Below, piece by piece: positions 32,496 to 47,000 of a DNA stretch of 64,000 nucleotides. The notes beneath the pieces are model-generated. The model was not told where the DNA came from. It saw only the letters and a list, made by a program, of their open reading frames with translations, and made no database searches. The DNA comes from Ophthalmolycus amberensis. Taxonomy: Eukaryota > Chordata > Actinopteri > Perciformes > Zoarcidae. The position numbers were made by a program, and so were the translations under genes. Positions within the stretch are counted from its first letter, which is position 1. Every line of letters starts with the position of its first letter. The stretch covers positions 398,001 to 462,000 of the forward strand of contig JAFEUB010001194.1 of assembly GCA_024529925.1 (NCBI GenBank), given 5' to 3'.

Positions 32496-35400
32496 TTCAT
32501 GTATATAGGTATTTAAAAAAATGTTGCTAACCATTTAACTTAGAAGGATATTTACTACATTGCATAAATAATCAAAAGCTTTAAGAGTTTAATTGTCAAC
32601 TTCTTAAGTGTGCTCTCTTATCTAATGTTTTAAATGTCTCTTCTCAGGATCTCCCAAAACCCGGAGAGGAGAAGATCAAGCTGGTGTTGAATCAAAGTGC
32701 CTGGACGTCCCAATCCAACTCATTCGCCTCAGGTCCTCTGAGGCAAGTTGGAAAGTCTGAGACCGGCAAGACTGGCCTGGTCAACCTGGGGAACACCTGC
32801 TTCCTGAACAGCATCATCCAGACCCTCTTCATGGCCACAGAGTGAGTTGTTTGTGTGTGATGCACACTTGTTGCATTTTTATATTTGTATATTGAAACAT
32901 GCATCACGGACAGTCTGAGTGTAGTTAACCTTTTTTATTTTTTATTTCTTTCAGTTTCAGGCGGCATGTTTTATCATTACATCTAAATGGTTCCAACCCG
33001 CTAATGAAAAAGCTCCAGCTGCTCTTTGCTTTCCTTGCACACACTCAGGTTAGTGTTGTCCTGTGTAATAGATATATACGGAGAGAGAGAGAGAGCTTTT
33101 ATTATTGATGACACAACGAACTCTGTGGTGCCTGTCTGTTTCCTGCAGAGGGCAGCATACGCTCCCAAAAACTTCTTGGAAGTATCTCGGCCTCCCTGGT
33201 TCAATGCTGGCTCTCAGCAGGACTGTTCCGAGTACCTCCGGTTTCTTCTGGACAGGTACGGTCGCTCTCCAAGCACATTAGGTGAATCACAGAATGTGTC
33301 AAGTTAGTGTGTGTACAAAATGTCTTTTTCCTTTATTGCTCCCCTTGATGAATGACACGAGGCAAAACTGTGCGATGTTAGTGCAACATCTTTGTGTCAC
33401 TAAATGCAAACTGAAAAAAAGCTTTTGCTATAAGAACGCATAAAGGGTTTAGAGTGTTGAGTGAGCATGACTGTGGTTTTCTGATGGTTTTCTTTAGAAC
33501 TAATGGACGTGACTGAGGGGTTGATCTGGTACACTATCACAGCAGTGGCACACATTAAAATCAATACTGCAGTTGTATTTTCTCCTCTAATGTTGAGTGT
33601 CTCCTGATCCCAAGGTTGCACGAAGAGGAGAAAACACTTCAAGTCCTGGAATCGGTTAAGCCAAAGGTTGCCCCCCCCGTTGACACGAGCAGCAAAGACC
33701 CAGCGGGTCAGACTTCTCCAGAGAACGGCGAGGAGTCGTCTTTGGCTCCGGCGGAAATCAAACTCGAGGATGAAGGGAGGACTTTGATAGAACGGGCGTT
33801 TGGGGGGAAGCTGATCACAGGTATTCGCTGCATGCAGTGCAACGGCATCTCCGAGAAAGAAGAGCCTTTCACAGACCTCTCTTTGGCCTTCTGTCCTTCT
33901 GCCTCTCAGGGCGGCCCTCAGCCCGAGGGGCCCTCTGAGGAACCCAAGGTTCTCTGTCAGGGATCCGTCAATGGCGGCAGTGAAATTCCTGAGCCGGGCT
34001 CGGCCAAAGCACCAGCTAGCAATGTCCATTTTGTGCCCGTGACGAATGAGCCTCCCCTGTCTGTGCCTGACTTGGTGAACTATTTCCTGGCTCCAGAGAT
34101 CCTGGATGAAGAGAATGCCTATTTCTGTGAGAAGTGTAGCTCCCTCCAACGGGCAGAGAGGACCATGAAAGTGGTGTCAGCACCTGAATACTTGATCCTC
34201 ACCCTGCTGCGATTCTCGTACGATGCCAAATGCCACGTCCGGAGGAAGATATTGGACAACGTCACCATCCCGCCACTCATGGGACTTCCTGTCCACGCCT
34301 CTTTAATGCCTACACAATGTTCCTCTTGCACCTCTTCTCCTCTGCAAGTGGATTCGCCCGAGAGCAGCGAGAATCTGGCGAAGAAGCTCAAACCGTCTCA
34401 AAAGGACGAGGAGGAAGAGGAGACGGAGAGAATAGCTGGAGCAGAGCAGGTAAATAGAGGCGGCGAGATGTCACTACAGTCAGTGCCCTATGTCCTCAGC
34501 TCGGTGGTGATGCATTCTGGGATATCGTCGGAGAGTGGCCACTACTATTCTTACGGTCACAACATTAATGGAGCAGATGGAGCACAGCATCCAGCCAACC
34601 ACTTTGCCCTCAAGGAGGATTTGGGGAATGGCGACCCCGAGTGTAGCCTCTCCACTTGCTCCGCTCTCTCAATTCCACCTGAACAAGGAGGCGCGCTGCC
34701 TAATAGTGGCCAGGAGGCAAGGGATTGGCTGCTGTTCAACGATAGCAGAGTGACATTCACGTCCTTCCAGTCGGTGCAGAACATTACAAATCGCTTCCCC
34801 AAGGACACGGCGTATGTGCTCATGTACAGGAAGCAGGAGCTACCGGGGCAGAACATAAATGGGGGACTGATGGCAAATGGAATGAGGTTGAGCGTTGAGC
34901 CTCCCCTGCAGAAAGAACTACTGGATGCTATAATCAAGGACAACAAGCTGTATTTACAGGTATGTGGGGGTGAACCAACAAAAAAAACAACTTCTCCCAC
35001 CTACAGGCATTGTGTCGCTCCTTATGAATTATACCAATTAATGCTAGCCAAGTGTGAAGTGATTAGCATTAGAGCAAGTATTTAATCTGCTGCTAAGAGG
35101 TTCATTGGATATTTTGGGTGAACCCACTGTGCTTATTTTTCATGCTTCGCGTGCATTTGACGCTTAACATCATTACCGCTAACCCCTCTAAGCGTGACGT
35201 TATTATGAAAGTCGAGGGCTGTACAAGACTCTCAGGTGGAGAGAGGCTGAGTGAAAACAGAACACTAAGAGAGTATAGCATTTTTTTTTTTTGACTGAAC
35301 TTGAAGCCAAATCTGAACTGTCCCGTTACAAGACATCAGGTGCAATTTCACGAGTCATTGAACTGTGTTGTGTAGAGTTGACTTTCTAGTGCACTCGGGT

Positions 35401-35744
35401 GAGTGAGTAAAGTTAATCACCTCTAGAGGGTGCTGTAATAATGTTAAGTGACAGCTCTGTCAAATTGAACTACAGCGGTGCCAAATTAGCTCTTTGGCGT
35501 ACCTCATATGTGTATATTCTTTACACGTAAGAAGTGATCTAATGCCGACACATTTCTCTTTCCTCCACGCTGTCAATAGGAGCAGGAGCTCAGTGCTCGG
35601 ACCCAGGCTCTCCAGGCGCCGTCGTCCTCCTGCTCATTCAGGCCCAACGGTTCAGATGACAATAACCCACCAGGGAGCTGCGGCCCATCTGGTGGAGGGG
35701 GAGGGGGTGGGGGCTTCAATACCATTAGTCGACTGGTCTTCTGA
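29414..35744 (+). CDS. usp38: Ubiquitin carboxyl-terminal hydrolase 38
   Basis: A cysteine deubiquitinase (USP family) known in mammals for removing ubiquitin from TBK1 and other signalling or chromatin targets. Ten coding exons: 29414-30095, 31196-31331, 31430-31559, 31779-31880, 32285-32443, 32648-32841, 32955-33048, 33149-33255, 33615-34959 and 35580-35744 (TGA). They sum to 3114 nt, 1037 residues (human 1042), with all phases consistent. The N-terminal helical region begins MDKILEGLVSSDHSVPVKRA. The catalytic Cys box GLVNLGNTCFLNS puts Cys at residue 454, as in human. The His box SGISSESGHYYSYG has His at about 844, and FNDSRV supplies the Asp/Asn at about 911. CMQC and CEKC form the zinc-binding fingers of the USP fold. 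The C-terminus is the family's glycine-rich GGGGGGGFNTISRLVF. The start is chosen by homology and an acceptor 9 bases upstream. Confidence 0.97.
32459..32492. repeat. (AT)n microsatellite in usp38 intron
   Basis: An alternating AT tract starting 16 bases after the donor of the exon 32285-32443. Confidence 0.9.
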
Positions 35745-36004
35745 AGGAAAATCTGCTGCAGGAAACCAGATGAACTGGCACTGAAAGAGTCGAGAACTGA
35801 TCATACCATAGATGTGCATATAACCCCCTGAAAAGAGCACTGAAATCGAACACACACACACACACAGCGTCTGCGCTGATTCTGATACTACAGTTGTTTT
35901 TGTTCTTACTGAAATATTTTCTACACCACTGTTTCACTGTTATTATTTGATTGCATTTTATTTATTTAGATTGGTTTTTGGTGATCTCAACATTGTAATC
36001 TTTC

Positions 36005-36010
36005 ATTAAA
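36005..36010 (+). terminator. usp38 polyadenylation signal
   Basis: ATTAAA about 260 bases after the stop codon, the first good signal in the 3' flank. Confidence 0.6.
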
Positions 36011-36039
36011 CTTCCAAATTTCAAAACTTGCAAATGTGT

Positions 36040-39000
36040 TCTCTCCCTTAAATTTAAATGACAGTAATAATAATCGATTGCATACATTGATAAATGTGTG
36101 ATACTGGTTGAGTCTAGAACATGCTCATGTTATCTGGCTTGTCGTGGTGTTTATATTACCACACACACACACACACAAATGTATGCAAATACATGCATGT
36201 GCAGTGCACAGTACAGAAGAAAGCATTCAACTGTAAGATAAACAGACTTTTTTTTTTTGATTTGTCATTCTGAACATGCAGCTCACAAACTTTGTGTATT
36301 TTTCTGATTTGCATGCAGCTTTTCTTCACAAGCTGTTTTCTGATTTTCATGATATTTGGATCTTTTTTGATGTGTGCTTTGCTGTGTTTTACAGGTTTCA
36401 TATCTCATGCAATAAATGTACATACTGAAAAATATGGAATACAAAACTATGTGTGGACAATTGAATACTACATTTGGGTAATCTGCACGATGAAGGCATT
36501 TTCAACATGGATATTTAATGCTGACTAATGGGTGGTGTTTTGAACATATTTGACAAGTTAACTGTTTGACGGCATATTTTAATGTATTCTTCTGAGTTGA
36601 TCATTCAGGGAGACTTTGGTGTTCATGCTGATTTTATGTGCCTTTTTGATATATTTAATGCAGATTTTGGAAGAGGAATTTGTCAGGATACACACCTCAG
36701 CTGTACTGTTAATATTCATATGGCTTCACCTGTCCCTACAGTAAAAACAAACCCGTTTACGTTGTATTGTCTTACTTAACCAGGCAGGTTATTTAAGGTA
36801 AAGTTATTTAAAGAGGTGTTCAGATGTTGGGGATTTACCTATAAATGTAATGACTAACATGACAATAGAAATGTTAAATAAGAAATTCTAAGGATGAAAG
36901 GCAATTATTGAATACTCGATTGAGCTGACATGACTAATTTATCTGGAAATGTGAAGAAAAACCAAAATGATGAGTGTTATGCTTAAGCATACCTCAATGT
37001 CTGCATGACCACTTGTCACATTTCCACTGCATAGAATATATTAACCACAAGGAGCCATCTCGAGTACGACATCTTGTTTTTTATGGGATGATCACCCACT
37101 GTGCATCGTTTATATTCTTTCTTAAAGTATATACAGACTGTTCAACACTAATGCCAGTTGTCTTCTAGATCTAAGTGTGACAAGATGGATTTGCAAATAA
37201 TACATTCTTTTAATTAAATAGATGCTTCAAAATGAAAATGATTAAATGTTAAATTCAGTATGTTATTGACACTACCAACCTCAATAATCCCACCCCAAAG
37301 CATGCAGCTTTTTATGGTGTAAGCTACTTTGTTGATTTTAAAAAAAAGAAAAGAAACGGGAGTGTACATTGTTGCATAATTCATCAAAACAAGCACATGT
37401 ACTGCACATGTTGCTTTGACTGCAAAATATTTTTTGCATAAACGGAAGTGAGTATACAAAGCAGTGTCTGAAAAAGGAACTGGGAAATCACATACAGTCA
37501 CTTACTGTTCCCATGGGCTTATAACAAATGACAGTCGTAATGAAGCAACAGCAAAGGATTTACATAGGTGCCATTTATTACTAATTAGGGATTGATATGG
37601 GAAAAAAACATGTTGGAGCACAAAATCTTTAAGGGAGAAAAAAATCACTGATTCTCAACTATTAATCAACCGAAGCATTCCACTTTTCACCTCACATTTG
37701 TTGAACACCATTTATGGGATGATCTATCTTCTGTTCAATTTAATGTCATATTAGGATTTTATCATTTTCAAATTTGTTATAGGTTATGTATAGTGCCATA
37801 CATTGCATACAGGAAGCATATTCATTTGGAATCTACTGACAGCAAGCCCGGTCTGTTTATCTGGTGTCATTACAAATTAGTTTTGCACTGCACACAAACA
37901 CTGAAGATTTATTCACCTGTAAAGCAACAAGATGCAATATTAAAGACAGCTTCACAGACACAAATGCACAGCCTCTTAGACATGCCACATTTAAGAAGCA
38001 TGGTGCATCCTGAATGTTGCACACAAGCTAATTAATGCTGTACCGAGGACTGTATAGTGCTAAATATATGGTGGGCTGTCATGAAAAAGAATTCATTAAC
38101 AGTAATTGGTGTATTGTGTCTACATCCTGTAATTGCTCCCTATTTCTTCATCAATACCACGGCTGTTGAAAGAGGTAATGTGCAATGGCAAAGAATGGCT
38201 ACGAAGAAACATCCTTTGGGGGGGAAGTGTTCACCATGACAATGGCATTCCAATACGATTCCTCGGATACCATTGGGAGTCTACAGGGACCACGTCTTTG
38301 CTGTTGTGAAGTAGACCAGTTGTGAGTGCTGTGTCCGGTATATTGATCAGATATGGTAAACCAGATCAATATTACACTTTACAATACCTTTATCTACCAT
38401 TGTGGTGTTTGACAGTAGTTTATGAAACTACTGATCTATCTATCTTAGAATTCAGTTCAATAATCACATGCTGACAAAAGATATCTGATATAAGTTGTAG
38501 TTTCAAGGAATTGTTAAGAAGTAAAAAAGACTAAATATCTGATATTTAAACTGTTGTAGGCTACTCTATGTACAACAATGAGACTTCATACCACAGAAGA
38601 TAAATGCCATACTATGACACCTTGAGTGCACTGTCTTCCTTCCTTATATCCTACGAACATTACATGATTTTACAAGGAGTTTTTCACGCATTATGGATAA
38701 TGTAGTTTAGACGTGCAATGATCCCTTGGGAGATTTCGGTTCAGACTGAGGTGGGTCCTTTCTTTGTCTTCTCTGCAATTGTCTGAGTCCACTTTTTGTA
38801 ATCACCCAGAGGTGCACGTGGCTCTGTCACACCATGTTGCATCCATCAAACCGTCCTACAGTCATTTCTTGTGTTTTGGGACGGAACACAAACGATTGTT
38901 GAACTACATGTCCCATGTTTGAGCTTCATAGTTTTCACTGCACGCCGCCGCCGCCTCCCCATTTCGTCCTCTACAGTAATTAAGCGAGCAGAGCTACACA

Positions 39001-39400
39001 AATGTGACATCCGGTAGTAACTTTCAAAACAAATCTCCAAACGTTGAGGGACGATGTTGAAGGAATGTGATTTCCGTGGTTTTGCTTTCTAAACATGGAT
39101 ATTACCTCGAAGGAAGATCACGATCCACGCGTGAAAATGAATTTGGTCTCACTCCTGCTTTTACCAAATATAATAAGTAGCCACGAGTCCACGACTCTGA
39201 AAGTTTGGACAAATGAGCATATATAACTGTGACTGCCAAATATCAATTAACAAAGACAACATAGACAATTTAAACGTAAAATGTTAGTTTAATAAGTTCA
39301 AATCGGTACGATAGAGCCCTTCAAACTAACGTTCTGGACAAGACAAAACATTTATTGTGAAGGAATCCATGAACATCCGCTCTGTTGACGTTAGGCCCGT
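36040..39400. other. Intergenic region between usp38 and gab1
   Basis: AT-rich, with short CA runs (36161-36176). Open frames are all short, without splice context or recognisable domains. I see no supported gene. Confidence 0.5.
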
Positions 39401-40077
39401 GAGCTTGACACCACCATGTTTCAGAGGAGGGTGAGTTTAGGGAAAGACGGAGCCACACTGTCAATCACAATTAAGGAACCATGGGAGTAAACTGGTGAGG
39501 AAGCTCGGCGGAACCACAGTGTTTACGGTGAAGATTGTTTTAATTTGCGCAGAAACGACCACTATGCACCGGTACACTGTGGGACATTCACATCTGATCT
39601 CGCCAACTGGGAATCGCTCCACTTTGACGGGAATTAGCATGAGACGTTACATATAACAACAACAAACTTAGCGACTTCCAGTTGCCTGTGCCTTCTTTTT
39701 TTTCCTCTGCCCTCACAGCGTTCCAGTTTGAACAAAATACACAAGTCACCGTTGATATTTGTTCAAAAGGCGGTGCCGCGGAGGTTTATATTAAACCCGA
39801 GCCCTGGATATACCCGTGTTTTTGACTCCCAACTCGTGGAAAATCTGGTCTGTGCATTTCAGAGAACTGCCTGGTCGGCAAGTCGACTTTCGAAGGAGTG
39901 ACGGTATTTATCGCCCCCCCCCCCCCCAAAAAAACACAAAAATACTTCACTCGGAACTTTTTATATATCAATTTTAACCGTTTGAGCTTTGTGACAACGT
40001 GTTTTTTTCTTCTTCCAGGTACAAGAAGACACTCCCAGAAACAAACGAAGCCAAACAGCAATCTGAAGGGAGCCGAT
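39400..40077 (+). promoter_or_regulatory. gab1 5' region / 5' UTR
   Basis: Moderately CpG-containing sequence immediately upstream of the gab1 start codon. It includes a poly-C run (39916-39927) and a strong acceptor-like tract, GTTTTTTTCTTCTTCCAG, ending at 40018. The latter suggests that the initiating exon may begin at 40019 after a noncoding exon. In human the ATG lies in the first exon, so both arrangements are possible. Confidence 0.35.
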
Positions 40078-40149
40078 ATGAGTGGGGGAGATGTGGTGTG
40101 TTCAGGGTGGCTGAGAAAGTCTCCTCCTGAAAAAAAGTTGAGACGTTAC
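40078..40149 (+). CDS. gab1: GRB2-associated binding protein 1, first coding exon
   Basis: Twenty-four codons, [20 protein letters not shown] then LRRY, end at a strong donor (GTAAGT) in phase 0. Human GAB1 starts [20 protein letters not shown] and is split after the same RY codon, so identity is nearly certain. This is the first strand of the PH domain, which binds PIP3 and brings the docking protein to the membrane, where it recruits SHP2, PI3K and GRB2. The next exon (AWKRRWFVL...) was not found in the remaining 24 kb, so the gene continues beyond the window. It lies downstream of usp38 on the same strand, as in human. Confidence 0.93.
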
Positions 40150-43100
40150 GTAAGTGCGCTTTATAACCTATTTGTTACATTGTAACAAAATAACCTTTTA
40201 TCACACGAAACGTGCCCCTGGACGCTTTTCACGCGCACGGTTGTGACGGACGTGTGTAGGCCTCGTCAACAAAAAAAGTTTTGGTATTTTCTGAACCTGA
40301 AAAGGGGTCGTGACTTCTCCAAACACAGTTTTCCGTGTTTTCCCCTTGGCAATTAGAGCGGCTTTACCATTACAACATACTATCGCTATTGTTGTTGTTT
40401 AGGGTCAAACCCGAGGCCTTTTCTCTTTATTAGCTAGTTCATGCTACCACACAGCGCTCCAATCTCACAGCATTACCTCTGAGGATTTGATTTTCTTGGA
40501 CCAATAACACAATTCACAGATTCATTTGGTGTAGCAGTGCTTTCTTTTCTTCTTTTCAATGTAACTGACTCAATTAACCAGATTGACACTCGGCCTATAT
40601 GACGGATACATTAGATATTTTACTGCATTTTAACAGCTGAATCTGTATTTTAGCCGTTAATGCTTTGGTTACATTTGAAAGACTTCATGTCACGTTAAAC
40701 GCAGCTGCAACTTCTTCCATCATGCAATCACTCAAGACATAGTCCGGACCAGATCCTCCCCCTGGCACTTCTTTAGTATAAACAAGTTATATTAGTTTAT
40801 TTTGATGCATTGTGTGCACTCTGGCACCTTATTTACATTAACAGTACAAGAAATTTGCATTGTGAATCAGCTCATTTTCATTGTTGGATTAGAAAGTGTT
40901 TGGCGGGCCGGAAGTCTGTGGTACACGGTCACACCAAGGAGTAAATCATTTACAAAACAACTGCGGATACTTCCAATGAGCCCTTTCTTGTAAATTTCAA
41001 ACAGTGTTTGTGAAAAGTTGTCACATGCACAGTGAAGTTGTTTGTCAGAGCTACTATAATCATTATGTTTACTGTCCCAGAACTGACTGATCCCTCACAC
41101 ACATTCAGTGTTACACCTTGCAGTGACACTGAATGAGTAGTAATAGTAAGTAATACATAATTACTGGGGACAAAACACGTCTCTTTCTCTGACATTCATT
41201 TTCCATGCTGGCAGTGGGTTATCACTGTTTAGAGTGTGATTCTTTCTGCTCGTTTGTTTTGCACTTGGGGGAGAAAATGTTATAGCCGACAGCAGCGGCG
41301 ATGCAAAAGAAAATCGCTTCAGTACCACACGTTAGCTGTCAAGTCTACATGCTCTCCTTGAAGATGAGTGGATATCTCTGTTATTGATATTTCAATTACA
41401 AGGCCCGCAACTTGAGCGGGGAGATGTTTCTGCAGAGACCACAGGTCCAAATGGAGTGTTTTTTTCTGAAAGTAGTAAAGCTGAAATCTAGCCCTTAAGG
41501 CAGGATTTTCACAGGGTTGTCTCGCATTTATAACAGATTAAAGTCTGATTAGATGTGGAGGAAGTCCAAATCCTGGTTCACTTACTAATTGTGTGCATCC
41601 TTCTAGTTTTAGTGAATGCCTTTATCGGTGGTTATCCCACACAGCTGATTCTTTCTTTCTTCCATTTGTTTTGTGTCAGCGGTGACACTGATGAGAACTT
41701 CTGCATCACTTGAGAAAATCTCTGAAAACCGTGCGTTATCTGTAACGACAAATACGTTAAACACGAGAAACCGCTTTCTACTTGTTGGGTTTTTGATACC
41801 CGCACCACCAGCAGCTCCTTCCCGTTTGTTATTAGGTTTATCATAACTCGTAGTGACACACATATTAAAGAAGTTGTGTCAGGGAAATTAATACTGTCCG
41901 TTATATCATTGTATTTAGTAGTATAGTATTTCACACATGGTGAACATGTACATTATTTGTTGCCTTTAGTACCTTGTAAAGCAGAAGTGAATTCGCAAAC
42001 GAATATTCAAATTTCAAAAATCCCGATTTTGGCAATCCGACGAGTGGCCTAGAATAGAATGAAATCTAAAAATACAAACCGTGGGTGTTGTGACCAGGTT
42101 TCCCATCCTGTGAACGGTCTTACTGGTTTGTCACATGAGGTTGTGTAATCCACAGAAGTGCTGACTATTCTTTTTTTTGTTTTTTGGCGTATGACAAAGT
42201 GCTCAAACGTTATGTGAGTCGCTGCCTAAAATACACGGAGAAGTTCATTCTTTTCTAAACTAGAAGTCGTGCAGCCGGCAATGAAGCGCTGTGATTTCAG
42301 GCTGGAAAGGCTCAGTGGGCTCTACCTGTAGGGGCGGAATCTAGGAATTGTTTCGGTATTTGAATGTAAGTCGTGTTGCATTTGATGGCAATCGCACGAC
42401 GAAGTCTGTTGGCGAAGTTTCCTTTCATGTTAGTGAGTTCACTGTATTCACCTGGAATCGCACACATTTCAGATCAGAACAAAAGGATGCACTGATCCGA
42501 CTCCTTCAGTCCCGATACCAATACCAGTGCCGACATAAGCTGTCAGCCTCACTGTGTGGAAGGGATTCTTCTATGTGTTAGACAGCATCAGGCTTGACCT
42601 AAACATTGCTTTCCTAATTATGTTAAACAAAATCGAATTAATACATGCATAGATATAAAGGTACTGAATGTTTTTCAGCCACAGTACTGCTAGCCTTTTC
42701 TCTACCTCGGCTTTCACTTCGAACCGTATGACACACTAGCTTCCTGATCTCCATTCCAGATGTTTGCTCTACTTGATTTGACTCCCAACGCTTATTCAGG
42801 GTCTGCTCAGATGGTGGTGACACATATCAGACTGGTTTGAAATGATGATCAGTTACTGCAGAACCTACATTGCCAACCAAATGCCTCTAATTGTGCAGTC
42901 AAAGTTCTATGCACTTGTTTCCCGCCAAACCGTTTCTCACAGAGATGCTGATGAATTAATTAATGAAGAATTTGATTGACAAGCAGAATAATCCTTTCCT
43001 GGTAATCGGATTACAGTCGGTGAACTGTTTTCAACCTGATGAACCCCTTTCAGCTCTCTTTCATGAGTCTCCAGACTGAGCAGCAGTGGACTAGAAGCTG

Positions 43101-43922
43101 GGAGCCCCTGCTTACCTGATTTACCACTCAGGGCAAAGTTTGCCCCAGAGGCTCTGCTGCTGATTGGTGGAGCTCAAAGGTGAAAGCAGTTCAGCAGGCC
43201 TGCCTGTGTCTGAGCAGCCTCGACCATCAGGGGCTCGACACAAGCTAGAAAATGCTGCCTTTCTATTTGTAACCAATCAAGTAAGTGAGAGACCTCTTAA
43301 ACATCACTTTAACCTGATGTTGACCAATCAGGTGAGGTTTTATTGAAGAGGATCAGTGTTTCACAATCTGAGTGGCAGATTAAAATCGGATGTTTTTCTT
43401 CCGTCTCTGAAACAACTAAGACTCATGTATGCATTATGTACGACACAGCCTTGGAAATTGATTAATTTGTTGTTTCAGTCCAAATTCTCCGGGAAAGAGT
43501 CGACACTTCCTGTCCATTAATGTCTCATTCGGGGACAGCATGATGGTATCTAACCAAAAAAATATTGCTTTTGTAGGACTTTTCCCAGCCACAGTTTGTC
43601 ATAAATGTATCCGCTGCGGTTCTCCATTTCATTGACACTGCATTTTCTATCTGGTTCTCCGGTTCCTCTTTCATTTCTCGTACCTTTCGATCTGTGATTT
43701 TTATTTTTTTTTGTGTGGGTCAATTTGTCACAAAAAAAACCCCGTCAAAAGAACAGCTTAGAGGCTGGTATCGTCACGCCAGATGCAGGCAGGAAGTTCC
43801 AAGGTTGTTTTCAGCAGTCCACTGCCACATGGTAAGATTATATAAAGACAAATACATTGATCTCTCTGTCCATCCGTCCATCTATCCATTTATATATATA
43901 TATATACTGTGAATATATATAT

Positions 43923-44060
43923 CAGGGTTCCCACATGTCTGTTGAATCAGAATTCCACAGAGGGGAACACATTAGTGTATGCCACGATACCTGTCTGTCA
44001 TACCAGCTAGATCATCACTGAAAAAGTCCTGGAAAAGTCCTGGAAAATGTGGGAACCCTG
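43923..44060. mobile_element. Short hAT-like MITE
   Basis: CAGGGTTCCCACATGTC at the left end and AAATGTGGGAACCCTG at the right form terminal inverted repeats of 138 bp total. Flanks are TA-rich on both sides (ATATATAT / TGTATATA), compatible with an 8-bp duplication in a TA microsatellite. Confidence 0.65.
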
Positions 44061-47000
44061 TGTATATATATTTTCAGTTTATCACAACTGCGATGAAGAT
44101 GTAAAATTATATTTCCTATCCCTAATTTAGCTGGGCATCTCCTCGGTTCTTTCCTCCCGTTGCACATGGCTATATGGATGGACCACTCTAATCCCTGCAG
44201 TCCATTGGCATGTGCCCACTAGAAGCAGATAAGGATAATGTTGTATTCGTCCAGCCCTTAATAGGGCCTCAGCGCTGCGGTACAAGGCTGCTGCGTAGAC
44301 CGGAAGAAGGAAAATATTGAACCCTGGAGGTCCTCATCTGATGGCTGTAAAGGGAGATTGAGGATGAAACCGTCTCAGCTGAGGGAAAATACATTCACAG
44401 CATACAATACTTGTGGCCATGAGCCTTCACATCCGTCTGTCTGATTGGATGCAATTGTCACTTGCAAAGTGTAAGATAAATGTTTATGTAACTAATGTGA
44501 AAGGCAAATGAAAACGGAGGCATAGCTCTTTGATTAAGTAGAGGATTCATTAAATCTGCTTAGCAAGTGGAACAGAGAACAAACACTCACTTTCTGTTAA
44601 ACCCCCCCCCCCCACCACATGCTTGAAGAAACAAACAAAACGAGCAAGTGGACCAGGACGCAACAGAGGGCTACTTGTGCAGCATTAGCCTCTCAGGCTA
44701 ACACTGAAAAATGACTGGACTGTGTCCTGGCTGCCACAGCGACTCGGCTCGGCACTGCTGTTGTGTGATCTGCCACAGCTTGAAAATGGATTGCATGTGC
44801 CATTAATTATTTAATGTCCATTACAAACAAATAGCCATTAAATATTCATATCTGTGCTACTACAATAGTTATCCTCACCGGCACCACTTTTGTCCCAGAT
44901 ACAGACTATCACCATTGTGTTAGACGTAGGCGTATCAGTTGCAACGTAGCCGAATAGCTAAAAGTTCTGCTTGTAAGGACTCCGCAAACGAGGCGAAAGA
45001 CGTTTGAGTCTCATTTTAATTGGCCGTGCTTTGACTGAACCCACTGGGTACGTTTCTTTTCAGTTGAAAAGCTTTTATGAACCAAACTGGTGTTTAGGTC
45101 TTTGTTTCCAAACACAATAGAAGTGAAAATGATTACGTCTCCGTCTTCTTCTGGATATTTATAGAGGGCACTGAGCCTGAAATCATGTTGTTGCATCACA
45201 AAGACCAACACAGCCACAAAAACAACACAGCCAAGTGAGAGCAGAGCCCTCTGACAGTTGACGCATGGTAAACATGTCGCCAGTGTTTTGCAGCTTCACA
45301 TTAGTGTCTTTGTCTTTATTTTACACAGTTTTCATTATTATATTTGTGTGTCATCCATCTTTATGTGCTAGCAGTTTATGAGAGTCTTGAAAACATGAAT
45401 TACACACATCAGTCCAATCAAGTAAAGAATGATCGCCCAGATGTGTGTATTTCGGATAGCTCATTGTCTCTCTGTGGTCCTTGAGTCCCACAAATCTATG
45501 TATAAAAGATGCATATGCACAAATTCCATGCATTCGCCATTTCCCACAAACAAGAGTTATTTATAAAAGAAGCATGTGTGGTGAGAATGTGCGCTCCTCA
45601 CATACTTCAGACCAGGCGTGAAATGATAAGAGGAGCTCGGCGATAAGGAGACACAAGGTGAGAGACGTAGTCTTGTAGTAAAACATGGTCGTTTGTTTGC
45701 CAAATTCCCTGATTGCGTCACAGAAATCTGTAACATTTACAAGCTTCATTCTAGATAACTTTAAGACTGGTGCGTTGTTATCGTTCTTTGTATTTACATT
45801 GGTGCCACTCTTTCCCCCGTGACACACAAGTGACTCAGGGCGTTTCTACGTCAATTACTGGCCGCCCGTGGGAGGGGACATGGGGCTCATGCACAAACGA
45901 TCGAGCTGTATGAAACAGAATTAGGCGCACGCACAGCTTTTATTGTTTTATGCATCCCTGTTGTCTCTGTTGCCACATGATCAGCAGTTGTAAGTAGCAT
46001 CTGCATCAGAACAATGCAGGTAGTTTGGTCACTTTCACTCACGTATACGGTTCCTTTCACAGCAGATCGTCACTCGTTTGTCATGTAAACTAGATACTTG
46101 GATGCTCCCCTGCATACGTTTGAAGGTAACAAGTATGTTATTGGTTGAAATACATTTGCATCTGTACTGGTACATCATAACAAAGTCACAAACATTTTCA
46201 GAAAGTGTTTCAGGTGCTATGAGCAGATTATGTTTGAATTACGTTGTTATCGTATCCTTCTTTACACGTTCATTGTCTCCTTGGTGGAGCTCTGAGATTG
46301 TTGGATGGGATCTGTGGGCCAGAGCCGATATGGGAGCGTTTTGTAAAGAGATGTGTCTCTCTCTTTGCCTGGTGCAGCTGTTTACTCTCCTGTGCGCCGG
46401 CAGCTCGTGGTGTGGCTGCAGAGAACTGGTTCTCATGCAGACTCGGTTTTTCCTGTTTGAATCTTGGGAACCGACTTGTTTCTGTTGGAATAGGATTCTG
46501 CTGAGTTGTAAAGTGATCCCTTTGTGCCGCTTGTCGCCGTGCCAAGTCGAACAGTTTGAAGCGCGGCTATTATTAAGTGCAGATGGCGGAAACCTCTCAA
46601 CTATTTGGCGAGGCTAATTGTACACGTGATCATGTGTTTTTTTTACAATTTGTGATTGATCAGGATGGTTTTCATACACATTGATGGGACACGGATTCCA
46701 TTTAAAGAGGGTATTTTCTTTAATCAAATGTCTCACATACTTGCTTTACATTGTCTCATGTTTCAACTGTTACAGCTAATGACACCAGGCAGTTAAAAAT
46801 AGTGTGTGTCATAAGGCTGCTTTCTATTTCCAGAGTAGAGTTGTAGTCTGTTCTGGACATAAAACAGGGCTGGTAGGGTAACACAGATGGCCAAAGATGG
46901 TCTACACTAACCAGACAGAAAGGCTGCAGGGATCTCTGTTCCCATCAGATTTGTGTGTGTGTGTGTGTCGATTTGAGAAGGACAAACAGAAGTATGATAA

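Noticed and set aside
46078..46617. 179-codon plus-strand ORF in gab1 intron
   Set aside because: No domain, no splice context, composition like surrounding intron; chance ORF.
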